Source: an uncultured Clostridia bacterium (GTDB lineage Bacteria > Bacillota > Clostridia > Lachnospirales > Lachnospiraceae). From it: DNA of 9,207 nucleotides. The notes beneath the pieces are model-generated. The model had not been told where the DNA came from and made no database searches. It saw only the letters and a program-made list of their open reading frames with translations. The stretch is taken from the NCBI GenBank assembly GCA_947178045.1, contig CAMWWR010000044.1:1-9207 (forward strand). The letters are read 5' to 3'. The translations under genes and the position numbers were made by a program. Positions within the stretch are counted from its first letter, which is position 1; each line of letters begins with the position of its first letter. Below, piece after piece: positions 1 to 6,322 of this stretch.

Positions 1-2
1 TA

Positions 3-362
3 TCTGGGGACATTCATGACATCGGAAAAAATCTCGTTGCCCTGATGCTGAAAAATTACGGCTTTGACGTGTATGACCTCGGCAAGGATGTGCCGACGGA
101 GGAGATCATTCGCGTGGCAGAGGAAAAGGACGCCGATATCATCGCGGTGTCCGCGCTTATGACGACGACCATGCTCGAGATGAAGCAGGTGGTGCGGCAG
201 CGGAACGAAGCCGGGCTGCGCGCGAAAATCATGATCGGGGGCGCGGTTATCACGCAGAGCTACTGCGAGGAGATCGGGGCGGACGGCTACTCCAGGGACG
301 CTCAGGAGGCAGTGACGGTGGCAAAGCGGCTGGTCGGGAAAGAAATTGTCGATTTTGTATAA
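3..362 (+). CDS. Corrinoid (B12-binding) methyltransferase, MetH-like, C-terminal fragment
   Basis: Only the last 119 codons are present; the gene enters from the left edge and reads in frame from base 3. The first residues are SGDIHDIGKNLV, the DxHxxG motif whose histidine is the lower axial ligand of the cobalt in B12-dependent methyltransferases. The rest follows the cobalamin-binding Rossmann fold: a VYDLGKDVPTEEI strand-helix, the IIAVSALMTTTM segment that lines the nucleotide loop, and the glycine-rich IMIGGAVIT strand near the end. The GADGYSRDAQEAV ending resembles the B12 module of methionine synthase and of clostridial homocysteine S-methyltransferase/corrinoid fusions. The upstream catalytic domains lie outside the window, so the methyl donor cannot be told; a stand-alone corrinoid protein of a methylamine-type system is the alternative. 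No clear terminator follows the TAA stop. Confidence 0.85.
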   Translation, partial: SGDIHDIGKNLVALMLKNYGFDVYDLGKDVPTEEIIRVAEEKDADIIAVSALMTTTMLEMKQVVRQRNEAGLRAKIMIGGAVITQSYCEEIGADGYSRDAQEAVTVAKRLVGKEIVDFV

Positions 363-367
363 AGAAC

Positions 368-396
368 TTGCCATCTTTTCGAAAAAATGATATACT
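368..396 (+). promoter_or_regulatory. Vegetative (sigma-A type) promoter for the chemoreceptor gene
   Basis: TTGCCA (368-373) and TATACT (391-396) are separated by 17 bp, and a TGA precedes the -10 as an extended -10 element. The spacer holds the 10-bp palindrome TTTTCGAAAA (376-385). Transcription would start near 403 and leave a leader of about 135 nt before the chemoreceptor start. Confidence 0.7.
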
Positions 397-423
397 TTGG
401 CTGAGAAATATTTTAATGCATTG

Positions 424-449
424 TAGAAGGAAAGCAAAAACGCCGAAAA
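424..449 (+). promoter_or_regulatory. Weak candidate sigma-28/sigma-D (motility) promoter
   Basis: TAGA (424-427), 14 bp, then GCCGAAAA (442-449). This matches 3 of 4 and 7 of 8 positions of the flagellar sigma factor consensus TAAA-N15-GCCGATAA, with a spacing one base short. It sits just upstream of a chemoreceptor, a gene class often under this sigma factor. It may be chance; the vegetative promoter upstream is the better match. Confidence 0.25.
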
Positions 450-538
450 AGAATCAGGCTGCAGCAGCCCGGACTATCGCAGAAGTATTTCGAACACACA
501 AAATACGACCAATCAACTAAGGCAGGAGGTATTCGGAC

Positions 539-2245
539 ATGCAAAGAATGAAAAAACTGGATGTAAAGCTGATGGGTTTTGTGCTTTTACAGGCGATTAT
601 ACTTATTGTTGTAGCGCTGATTGCGTTTCAGTCAAAAGCGCACAGCCTCGCGGAGCAGCTGATGGAGGAGCAGCTGAGGTCGACGTGTTCTCTGGTTGAG
701 GAGGCCTTCAGCAAGCTGAACAGCGGAGATTACAGGCTGGAGGACGGGCAGCTGTACAAGGGGGACATCAACCTGACGCAGGACACCTCGGAGATGGACC
801 GGATGAAGAAGATGACGGGGCAGGATATCACGATCTTCTGGGGGGATGTCCGGAAAGCAACAACTGTGATGGACAATAGCGGGAAGCGGCTCATCGACAC
901 GACGCTGGCGGGAGATACCGCAAAAAGGGTGCTGGCGGGAGAGTCCGTGTTCCTGAAGAGGGGCGTCATTCAGGGGATGCAGTATACGACCTATTACGCG
1001 CCGCTGGAACAGCCGAACGGTGAAATTGTCGGGATCATATTTACGGGGAAGGTCCGGAGCGAGGTGGACAGCTACGTTACAGAGAGCGTTATGCAGGCGA
1101 TGGGGATCATGCTCGGCGTCAGCATTATATTCGTTGTCGTCGGCTGTGTGGCATTTCTGCGTCTGATCACGAAGGCGCTGACGATTACATCGGGTTATCT
1201 TGCACGCCTGGCGGATCAGGATCTGTCCGTGCAGGTCGAGGATCGTTTTTTGAAGCGGCCGGATGAGATCGGGGATATCGCCCGCAGCCTGAATTCCGTA
1301 AAGGAGAGCTTCCACGGGGTTATTGGGGATCTGCAGGAGTCCGCGACGAGCCTGGAGCATGAAAACAGGGCCTTCATGGACAAATTTAACTTGATTTCAC
1401 AGAATATCGGAAATATCAATATCGCGGTTGAGGAGATTGCCAGAGGCTCGACGGATCAGGCGGGTGAGACGGCGAAGGCATCCGACAGCATTGCCCGCAT
1501 CGGTACGGCGCTCGACCAGAATGCCGGGAGCATCGGCGGGCTGAACGGATCGGTAGATTCCATGACCGACTATGCGAAGCAGGCCTACGAGGCTCTGAAT
1601 AAGGTGCTCGACATCGGCAAAAAGACTGCGTCGGAGGTTACGGTACTCAAGGAGGAGACGAACAATACCAATGTTTCGGCACAGAAGATCAACGAGGCAG
1701 TCAGCCTGATTCAGGATATCGCACAGCAGACAAACCTGCTTTCCCTCAACGCCTCGATCGAGGCAGCCCGGGCGGGCGATTCCGGGCGCGGCTTTGCGGT
1801 CGTTGCGGAGGAGATCCGCAATCTCTCCGAGGGCAGCAGCAAGGGCGCGGAGCAGATCGCGGCCATCGTCGGCCAGCTGATCCACAACAGTGATGTCAGC
1901 GTGGAGCGCATGGGAAGCGTTGAGAAAAATGTCGATGTGCAGATGCATCATCTGGACGGGCTGAACAAAGCCTTCGTCGGGCTCGGCAGGGAGATCAGCA
2001 AGGTTTCGGAGGCGTCGGGCAATATTGCGGAGCAGACGACCCAGATTACGGCCATGAAGGACGAAATCAACGTTGTTGTCGAGCAGCTTGCCGCTATTTC
2101 GGAGGAAAATGCCGCGTCGACGGAGGAGACAAGCGCGAGTATGCAGGATCTTTCCAATGCGATCGACGAATGTACGGCGGGGACGGACAAGCTTCTCGGT
2201 CTGAGCAACGAGCTGCTGAAGAAGGCGAACGGTTTCCGGCTGTAG
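539..2245 (+). CDS. Methyl-accepting chemotaxis protein (Cache-HAMP-MA signal)
   Basis: A 568-residue transmembrane chemoreceptor that would pass an extracellular ligand signal to CheA/CheW. TM1 spans about residues 11-30 and TM2 about 187-209. The roughly 155-residue sensor between them has the single-Cache pattern ([18 protein letters not shown], later [20 protein letters not shown]). A HAMP domain follows (about 210-262, with [16 protein letters not shown]). The cytoplasmic helical hairpin has its tip at about 391-431, with [20 protein letters not shown] and [14 protein letters not shown], the CheA/CheW contact region. The C-terminus ends GFRL, without the NWETF-type CheR-tethering pentapeptide. 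The start ATG has AGGAGG at 524-529, 9 nt upstream; a second in-frame ATG three codons later is less well placed. No che or flagellar genes are in the window, so this is an orphan receptor here. The ligand cannot be inferred. Confidence 0.95.
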   Translation: MQRMKKLDVKLMGFVLLQAIILIVVALIAFQSKAHSLAEQLMEEQLRSTCSLVEEAFSKLNSGDYRLEDGQLYKGDINLTQDTSEMDRMKKMTGQDITIFWGDVRKATTVMDNSGKRLIDTTLAGDTAKRVLAGESVFLKRGVIQGMQYTTYYAPLEQPNGEIVGIIFTGKVRSEVDSYVTESVMQAMGIMLGVSIIFVVVGCVAFLRLITKALTITSGYLARLADQDLSVQVEDRFLKRPDEIGDIARSLNSVKESFHGVIGDLQESATSLEHENRAFMDKFNLISQNIGNINIAVEEIARGSTDQAGETAKASDSIARIGTALDQNAGSIGGLNGSVDSMTDYAKQAYEALNKVLDIGKKTASEVTVLKEETNNTNVSAQKINEAVSLIQDIAQQTNLLSLNASIEAARAGDSGRGFAVVAEEIRNLSEGSSKGAEQIAAIVGQLIHNSDVSVERMGSVEKNVDVQMHHLDGLNKAFVGLGREISKVSEASGNIAEQTTQITAMKDEINVVVEQLAAISEENAASTEETSASMQDLSNAIDECTAGTDKLLGLSNELLKKANGFRL

Positions 2246-2338
2246 CAGGAATTCTGCCGGTGAAAGCAGAGGGCCCGCGGATACGGATATGGCAATATTT
2301 ATAAAGGCTGACGGGAGAAAAATTGTGTAAAATATCCT

Positions 2339-2367
2339 TTGAATTTTAGAAGGGGAGGAAGTATAAT
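2339..2367 (+). promoter_or_regulatory. Promoter of the MATE leader transcript, with inverted repeat over the -10
   Basis: TTGAAT (2339-2344), 17 bp, then a perfect TATAAT (2362-2367). The start site would be near 2374. The -10 is flanked by GGAGG (2354-2358) and CCTCC (2370-2374), a 5-bp inverted repeat spaced 11 bp, which could be a repressor operator. GGAGG here lies upstream of the predicted start site, so it is unlikely to be a ribosome site. Confidence 0.65.
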
Positions 2368-2390
2368 AACCTCCGTAAATGAAATAAGCA

Positions 2391-2471
2391 ATGAACGACA
2401 CATGTGGCGCGCCGCGCGTAAATCTGATTACGGTACGGGTGCTGCATGTGTCTTTTTTGCGCCAAATTTAA
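2391..2471 (+). CDS. Candidate 26-codon leader peptide upstream of the MATE gene
   Basis: ATG at 2391 opens a 26-codon frame (begins MNDTCGAPRV, ends VLHVSFLRQI) closed by TAA at 2469-2471. The stop overlaps the MATE Shine-Dalgarno (AAGGAGG, 2470-2476) and lies 9 nt before the MATE ATG. The frame covers the whole terminator hairpin and its U-tract, as in translation-controlled attenuators of antibiotic-resistance and efflux genes. Against it: no good Shine-Dalgarno precedes the ATG, and a two-codon ATG-AAA-TAA lies just upstream (2379-2387). The ORF could be fortuitous; the positional fit is the main support. Confidence 0.4.
   Translation: MNDTCGAPRVNLITVRVLHVSFLRQI
2397..2458 (+). terminator. 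Intrinsic terminator/attenuator in the MATE leader
   Basis: GACACATG (2397-2404) pairs with CATGTGTC (2445-2452). The stem continues inward without interruption through 2405-2410 with 2439-2444 (14 bp in all, three of them G-U). A second small stem CGTAA/TTACG (2417-2421 with 2428-2432) closes a 6-nt loop. Six T follow directly (2453-2458). Only 22 nt separate the U-tract from the MATE start codon, leaving no room for another promoter. MATE mRNA must therefore arise by read-through, which argues for an attenuator. It could also stop transcription arriving from the chemoreceptor gene. Confidence 0.75.
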
Positions 2472-2480
2472 GGAGGATTT

Positions 2481-3914
2481 ATGGAAAACAATCACTATCT
2501 TGGCACGGAGAGAGTCGGAAGACTGCTGGGCCGCTTTGCGATTCCCTGCATCTTTTCTCTCATTATCTCATGTCTTTACAATATTGTCGACCAGATTTTT
2601 GTCGGCAATGGCATCGGCTACCTCGGCAATGCGGCCACCGGCGTTATTTTTCCGATCACGGTCGTGGGGTGGGGAATGTCGCTGTTTTTCGGCGACGGCG
2701 CGGCGGCATATCTGAGTGTATCGCTGGGGCGCAGGGAGACGAAAATGATTCACAGAAGCGTGGGAAATGCCGCTCTGTGTTCCTTCCTCTCCGGCGTGCT
2801 CATTATCGCAATCGGCTACCTCTGGGGGGATAATCTGCTGAGGCTGATCGGCGCGACTGACGCCAGCCTTACGATGGCCCACGACTATGGGTTTATCATC
2901 TACGCCATGATGCCGCTGGCAATGACGCAGAACACACTGGCCTCCATTATCCGCGCCGACGGAAGCCCGCACTTTGCGATGGGAGCGATGCTGGTAGGGG
3001 CGGTCATCAACATCATCGGCGATCCGGTGGCTATTTTTGTTCTGGATATGGGAATAAAGGGGGCCGCGTACGCTACCATTCTGGGACAGCTTGTGAGCTT
3101 TATCATCTGTGCGGTTTACCTTCGGAAAAGCAAGACCTTCCGCATTTCCGCGGCCAGCTTCCGGCTGGATTTCAAATTGTTAAAAAGGATTATGGCGCTG
3201 GGAACGTCCAGCCTTTTGACCCAGCTGTCCATCGTTATTATCACGGTGGTCAATAATATCCTGCTGGTGCACTACGGGGCTCAGTCAGCCTACGGGGAGG
3301 ATATCCCGATTGCGGCCTTTGTTGTTATCATGAAGCTGTTCCAGATTGTGCTGAATATCGCGATCGGCATTGCCGCCGGCGCGCAGCCGATTGTGGGCTA
3401 TAATTACGGCGCCGGGAAATACGGGCGTGTGAAGGAGCTGCTGAAGCTGATGATGATGTGGACGGTTATTGTCTGCCTGATCTGCACGGCGCTGTTTGAG
3501 GCGATCCCGCAGGTATTCATCCGCATGTTCGGCGCGGACGGGGAGCTTTATACCGAGTTTGCGGTCAGGTGCCTGAGAATTTATCTGCTGCTGCTTGTAC
3601 TTACCTGTGTACAGAAGGTGTGCGCTATTTTTCTGCAGTCCATCGGCCGCGCCGGCGCGGCGGCTCCGCTTTCCGTGCTTCGGGATGTATTTCTGATTAT
3701 ATTCTCTCTGATTTTGCCGATACCGCTCGGCGTTACCGGTATTTTCTGGGCTGCTCCTGCGGCGGACATCATTGCGGCGGCGGTCACGGCGCTGGTTATG
3801 GTCGGAATGTGGAAAAGGCTGAACGAAGCGTGCGGAAGCAGAGCTTTGGAGGAGGAGATTCTCCCAAAGCCTGCAGTGAACTGGAGCGAATGCAAAGCAG
3901 GGGCCCAGGAATAA
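2481..3914 (+). CDS. MATE family multidrug efflux transporter, MepA-like
   Basis: A 477-residue polytopic membrane protein with about 12 hydrophobic segments, the usual size for MATE cation/drug antiporters. The N-terminal part has the MATE signature (IPCIFSLIISCLYNIVDQIF, then VGNGIGYLGNAATG). IIRADGSPHFAMG closes the first half, and the repeat in the second half has GAQPIVGYNYGAGKYGRVKE, typical of MepA/DinF-like members. Function: export of cationic drugs or metabolites driven by Na+ or H+; the substrate cannot be inferred. AAGGAGG at 2470-2476 precedes the ATG by 4 nt. Upstream lie a promoter, a possible leader peptide and a terminator, so expression is probably induced by relief of attenuation. 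The soluble tail of about 30 residues carries no recognised motif. A strong terminator follows. Confidence 0.95.
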   Translation: MENNHYLGTERVGRLLGRFAIPCIFSLIISCLYNIVDQIFVGNGIGYLGNAATGVIFPITVVGWGMSLFFGDGAAAYLSVSLGRRETKMIHRSVGNAALCSFLSGVLIIAIGYLWGDNLLRLIGATDASLTMAHDYGFIIYAMMPLAMTQNTLASIIRADGSPHFAMGAMLVGAVINIIGDPVAIFVLDMGIKGAAYATILGQLVSFIICAVYLRKSKTFRISAASFRLDFKLLKRIMALGTSSLLTQLSIVIITVVNNILLVHYGAQSAYGEDIPIAAFVVIMKLFQIVLNIAIGIAAGAQPIVGYNYGAGKYGRVKELLKLMMMWTVIVCLICTALFEAIPQVFIRMFGADGELYTEFAVRCLRIYLLLLVLTCVQKVCAIFLQSIGRAGAAAPLSVLRDVFLIIFSLILPIPLGVTGIFWAAPAADIIAAAVTALVMVGMWKRLNEACGSRALEEEILPKPAVNWSECKAGAQE

Positions 3915-3961
3915 CGGAAAGCACGGAAGTACAGAGAGGCTGTTTTCCGGGAAACGAGTGC

Positions 3962-3990
3962 GGCGGTGGCTTTACGGCCACCGCCCTTTT
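3962..3990 (+). terminator. Intrinsic terminator after the MATE gene
   Basis: GGCGGTGGC (3962-3970) and GCCACCGCC (3977-3985) form a perfect 9-bp GC-rich stem with loop TTTACG, followed by CTTTT. On the minus strand the same hairpin overlaps the stop codon and last codons of the convergent gene but is not followed by a U-tract in that direction. Confidence 0.8.
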
Positions 3991-4922
3991 CGCGGCCTGC
4001 GCACCGTGATGACATCGTTTGCCTGCAGATTCGCGATCAGCAAAAGCCTGGCCTCATCGTGATGCTCCGGTTTGGCAAAGTAGTAGCAGTAGGTGTCGAT
4101 CAGCGAGAACATGTTGGCAGTGCGCCCCTCAAGCTTGAAATTTGAAAAACCCATCGGTATGTAGGTGTTCCAGATGGCATCCGGCGAAATATGCGTCGGA
4201 TAATTTTTATATTGGGACAGGGTGTTTGTTTCGCCGTATTCACAGCGCCATATCGGAACCCTTTTTTGCTGCTCCGGCGGGAGCGTGCGGTTGGCGAGAC
4301 ATACGCGCTCCTGCTTTGCGATAAAGCGGTAGTGCTCGCCGCGCCTCGGGCAGTTCGGAACGCAGCAGGAATTGACGAGAACCTCGCAGCGGGACTTGTC
4401 CACGATTTTTTCAAGCTCCTCGAAGCAGTTGTTCAGATTGTAATCCAGCACGACAAGGCCGTAATCCTTTTTCAGCTCCTCGTTCAGGCTGTCGACGCTG
4501 CGGATCTCCTTGCAGGTCGAGCTGTTGATCGTGTAGCCCGGATAGTTTTTGCGGATGTAGTCCTCAAGGATCGGGGAGACGACGAGAACCTCGTTTTTGC
4601 CGTTCTCGCCCTCTTTCATACAGAAATTGCAGTAGGGATCAGCGAGATCCTCCTCCGTGATCGTCGGATTTGTGAAGGTGTAGCGGATGGATACATTCTG
4701 TGCATTGACCGCTTTTATGACCTGGCGCACATATTCGGCGTCGCACTGGTCGTTGTTGTCATAGCGTCCTCCGTTCCAGAGAGAAGTCGGAAATTCTCCG
4801 AAAAAGGATGCGATTTCGATATCCTCCCGAAAAAATTTCGGGAAGGTTTTGAGCATTTGCAGCATCAGCATATTGAGCGGGAAATTGTTTCGAAATCCCG
4901 GCAGGTGGAATCGTACGGACAT
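3972..4922 (-). CDS. Uncharacterised cysteine-rich protein, weakly U32/UbiU-like
   Basis: A 316-residue soluble protein with no signal peptide or membrane segment. I do not recognise a characterised homologue. The alternating strand/helix pattern suggests a TIM barrel. Several segments resemble the U32 peptidase/UbiU-UbiV/RlhA group: EVLVNSCCVPNCPRRGEHYR (about 180-199), where that family places Fe-S-binding cysteines, and GFSNFKLEGRT near the end, like the family's FKIEGR. It has 12 cysteines, including C98xxC101 and C186-C187xxxC191, so an Fe-S cluster or metal site is plausible. Related proteins act in prephenate-type hydroxylation, RNA modification or proteolysis; none can be assigned here. 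The start is supported by GAAAGGAT upstream (4928-4934) and a near-consensus promoter at 4987-5015. The long plus-strand frame opposite it lacks such signals and is taken as a shadow. Confidence 0.8.
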   Translation of the reverse strand: MSVRFHLPGFRNNFPLNMLMLQMLKTFPKFFREDIEIASFFGEFPTSLWNGGRYDNNDQCDAEYVRQVIKAVNAQNVSIRYTFTNPTITEEDLADPYCNFCMKEGENGKNEVLVVSPILEDYIRKNYPGYTINSSTCKEIRSVDSLNEELKKDYGLVVLDYNLNNCFEELEKIVDKSRCEVLVNSCCVPNCPRRGEHYRFIAKQERVCLANRTLPPEQQKRVPIWRCEYGETNTLSQYKNYPTHISPDAIWNTYIPMGFSNFKLEGRTANMFSLIDTYCYYFAKPEHHDEARLLLIANLQANDVITVRRPRKGRWP

Positions 4923-4986
4923 AGGCTATCCTTTCTGTGTTGGTATTGAATTTTGCGGCGGAGACACAGCATCATTGTGCAGATTT

Positions 4987-5015
4987 ACTATATCACAGAA
5001 CTTTGTCGGGGTCAA
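4987..5015 (-). promoter_or_regulatory. Promoter of the minus-strand cysteine-rich gene
   Basis: Read on the minus strand: TTGACC (5015-5010), 17 bp, then TATAGT (4992-4987), preceded by TGA as an extended -10. Transcription would start near 4980, leaving a leader of about 58 nt. Confidence 0.75.
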
Positions 5016-5073
5016 GAAAGAGGCGCTGCACAATCAGGAAGGCAGAAGCCGGAAGAGGAAACGCTCCGGCGAT

Positions 5074-5100
5074 TAAGGAAACGGCGAAATATGCCGATAT
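5074..5100 (+). promoter_or_regulatory. Candidate sigma-28/sigma-D promoter ahead of the phospholipase-like gene
   Basis: TAAG (5074-5077), exactly 15 bp, then GCCGATAT (5093-5100), which is the full flagellar-type -10 as known from Bacillus SigD. A second CCGATAA lies just downstream (5104-5110). I found no vegetative promoter with good spacing between here and the gene at 5286, so this is the best visible candidate. The transcript would carry a leader of about 180 nt. Confidence 0.35.
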
Positions 5101-5141
5101 ATACCGATAATTGCAGGGAAACACTAAAGCATTTACCGCGC

Positions 5142-5252
5142 CGAATTTGCGCTGCAAAACAGCATATTCCCAAGCAAATTCGTAAGCCTCTGAAAGAGAC
5201 TTTGCATCCGCTGGAGGTTTTAAGGAAGCGATAATTTAATCAGCGCTTCTTT
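5142..5252 (+). repeat. Two consecutive inverted repeats in the leader of the phospholipase-like gene
   Basis: First: CGAATTTGC (5142-5150) with GCAAATTCG (5174-5182), a perfect 9-bp stem; its interior contains a GCTG/CAGC stem with a 5-nt loop (5151-5163). Second: AAGGAAGCG (5222-5230) with CGCTTCTTT (5244-5252), 9 bp with one G-U and a 13-nt loop. Neither is followed by a U-tract, so they do not look like terminators. They may fold as a structured leader RNA; I recognise no riboswitch class. Confidence 0.5.
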
Positions 5253-5258
5253 AGAATA

Positions 5259-5272
5259 CTGCCCGCGGGCAG
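5259..5272. promoter_or_regulatory. Perfect 14-bp GC palindrome next to the ribosome site
   Basis: CTGCCCGCGGGCAG is fully self-complementary and ends 3 nt before AGGAGG (5276-5281). It could be a protein operator, or an RNA hairpin next to the ribosome site that tunes initiation. The pairing is seen; the role is inference. Confidence 0.4.
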
Positions 5273-5285
5273 AACAGGAGGAGCT

Positions 5286-5984
5286 ATGGCATCGTGGATG
5301 GTACATTTTCGAATTGCGGATGCACTGCTTGAACGCAGGAAAGAGCTGCCGCAGACGGAGTTTGTTTTTGGAAATATCGCGCCGGATTCCGGCGTGCCGA
5401 ACGAGGACTGGTCGGCCTTTACGCCGAGCGGCGATCTGTCTCATTTTAAGACGACGGACAAGGACGGTCTGAAGGACATTCATATTGAAAAATATTGTGC
5501 GGCTTATCTGACGGCGGAGCAGTACAGGCGGTACACACCGCGGCAGAGAGCGTTTTATCTCGGCTACCTGACACATCTTCTGACGGATATTGAATGGGTG
5601 GAGCGAATCGTGCGGCCCTCCAAAGAAAGATTCCGGGAGCTGTATGAGAAGGACAAAAAGGAATGGATCTGGACATTAAAAAAGGACTGGTATGATCTGG
5701 ATTTTCTCTTCCTGCGTGAAAACCCGGAATTCCGCGCGTTCTGCCTGTATGAGAGGGCGGTCGGCTTTGAAAATGAATTTATGGATTTTTATGCGCGGGA
5801 TGCGTTCGAGAACCGGCGGGAATACATCTGCGGCTTTTACCGGGCCGGGAGGGACGGGCTTGACAGGGAGTATCCGTATCTGACCCGGCAGGAGATGGAC
5901 CGCTTTGTCGCCGAGTGCTCTGAAAAGCTGGATGCCGTGCTGGCGGAGTATGAGCACGGAACAGCCTGGACCAGAGCGGAATGA
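5286..5984 (+). CDS. Zinc-dependent phospholipase C family protein
   Basis: A 232-residue protein of the zinc-dependent phospholipase C/S1-P1 nuclease-like superfamily. The N-terminal SWMVHFRIADALLER matches the conserved start of the family. Likely metal ligands follow in family order: H7, D34 in GNIAPDSG, H53 in SHF, and H97/D101 in the YLGYLTHLLTDIEW motif, with E103 nearby. The C-terminal half (aromatic-rich, DWYDLDF, then ENRREYICGF) is less conserved. It is shorter than secreted Bacillus PLC and lacks a signal peptide, so it is probably cytoplasmic. Family members of this type are rarely characterised, and phospholipid hydrolysis is not established. AGGAGG at 5276-5281 lies 4 nt from the ATG. 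The leader holds several inverted repeats. No strong terminator follows. Confidence 0.85.
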   Translation: MASWMVHFRIADALLERRKELPQTEFVFGNIAPDSGVPNEDWSAFTPSGDLSHFKTTDKDGLKDIHIEKYCAAYLTAEQYRRYTPRQRAFYLGYLTHLLTDIEWVERIVRPSKERFRELYEKDKKEWIWTLKKDWYDLDFLFLRENPEFRAFCLYERAVGFENEFMDFYARDAFENRREYICGFYRAGRDGLDREYPYLTRQEMDRFVAECSEKLDAVLAEYEHGTAWTRAE

Positions 5985-6075
5985 ATTCCTGCGCGCCTCT
6001 GCGCACAAAAAACAGGCGGAATTTGGACATTTTTCTTTCCTCTTTGAGGAGTTTCATGCGGCATGATTTACGCGC

Positions 6076-6104
6076 TTGCAATCAGTTGGACAGCTTGCTA
6101 TAAT
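6076..6104 (+). promoter_or_regulatory. Strong promoter of the toxin mRNA
   Basis: TTGCAA (6076-6081), 17 bp, then a perfect TATAAT (6099-6104), preceded by TGC as an extended -10. The start site would be near 6111, giving a toxin leader of about 92 nt. Confidence 0.8.
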
Positions 6105-6129
6105 GTTAGCGGGAAATCAGGACAAAAGG

Positions 6130-6196
6130 CGGTTTTTCACCCTTCTTTTACTTCGGAGGGTTGACGATGCCCTCCAGACCGATAAAGGAAGGAGGG
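6130..6196 (+). promoter_or_regulatory. Toxin mRNA 5' leader with SD-sequestering and 5'-3' pairing elements
   Basis: The element CGGTTTTTCACCCTT (6130-6144) is complementary to AAGGGTGAAACCG (6351-6363) in the 3' UTR: 13 pairs with two bulged T. Downstream, CCCTCC (6170-6175) can pair either with GGAGGG at 6155-6160 or with the GGAGGG of the Shine-Dalgarno at 6191-6196, but not with both. Such exclusive pairings and end-to-end closure are known in type I toxin mRNAs, where they keep the full-length message untranslated. Complementarity is seen; folding and processing are inferred. Confidence 0.6.
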
Positions 6197-6202
6197 ATGT
6201 AG

Positions 6203-6295
6203 ATGGTTACATACTCGGATTTAATCGAGCTATGCATACTGCTCGTTGCTCTGGTGAGCCTGTGTCATCAGGTGTTCAGAGACAAAAAGAAATAG
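6203..6295 (+). CDS. Holin-like type I toxin peptide (30 aa)
   Basis: A 30-residue peptide with the layout of the putative holin-like toxins common in Firmicutes (TxpA/BsrG-like, Hol_Tox): a short polar start MVTYSDLIE, one hydrophobic helix LCILLVALVSLC, and a charged tail ending RDKKK. It is expected to insert in the cytoplasmic membrane and depolarise it. AAGGAGGG (6189-6196) lies 6 nt upstream. An ATG-TAG start-stop pair sits directly before the true start (6197-6202). A strong promoter drives the gene. The last codons overlap the terminator of a convergent antisense RNA, the expected antitoxin. A longer overlapping frame (6076-6339) begins inside the promoter and is rejected. Confidence 0.85.
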   Translation: MVTYSDLIELCILLVALVSLCHQVFRDKKK

Positions 6296-6322
6296 CCGCC
6301 ATTATCGCTAGTAATGACGGCT
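6284..6322 (-). terminator. Terminator of the antisense RNA
   Basis: AGCCGCCATTA (6294-6304) and TAATGACGGCT (6312-6322) form a stem of 10 pairs with one mismatch and a 7-nt loop. Read on the minus strand it is followed by ATTTCTTTTTG, a U-tract at 6293-6284. On the plus strand the same stem follows the toxin stop codon but lacks a U-tract. Confidence 0.7.

Noticed and set aside
403..538. Possible c-di-GMP riboswitch in the chemoreceptor leader
   Set aside because: The leader contains only a small GGCTG/CAGCC hairpin (457-469). The conserved GEMM core sequences are absent.
2236..2261. CCGGC/GCCGG inverted repeat at the end of the chemoreceptor gene as a terminator
   Set aside because: It is followed by TGAAAG rather than a U-tract, and the interior pairing conflicts with the outer stem.
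1397..2401. 334-codon minus-strand frame inside the chemoreceptor gene
   Set aside because: It is antisense to a conserved MCP signalling domain and is composed of Leu/Arg-rich shadow sequence. Long antisense frames are common opposite GC-rich helical genes.
2374..2480. Known riboswitch (guanidine II or similar) ahead of the MATE gene
   Set aside because: Paired hairpins with ACGR loops are not present. One long stem with an internal small hairpin and a U-tract fits a terminator instead.
4191..4949. 252-codon plus-strand frame opposite the cysteine-rich gene
   Set aside because: It has no ribosome site or promoter, and its sequence is a low-complexity antisense shadow. The minus-strand frame has promoter, ribosome site and recognisable motifs.
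4953..5234. 93-codon frame in the intergenic region before the phospholipase-like gene
   Set aside because: It has no Shine-Dalgarno, begins upstream of the divergent promoter, and its product is an Arg/Lys-rich sequence with no domain. The region is better explained by promoters and inverted repeats.
6004..6060. TCCTC/GAGGA hairpin after the phospholipase-like gene as a terminator
   Set aside because: The stem is only 5 bp with a 3-nt loop and the tail is GTTTC. It is too weak to call.
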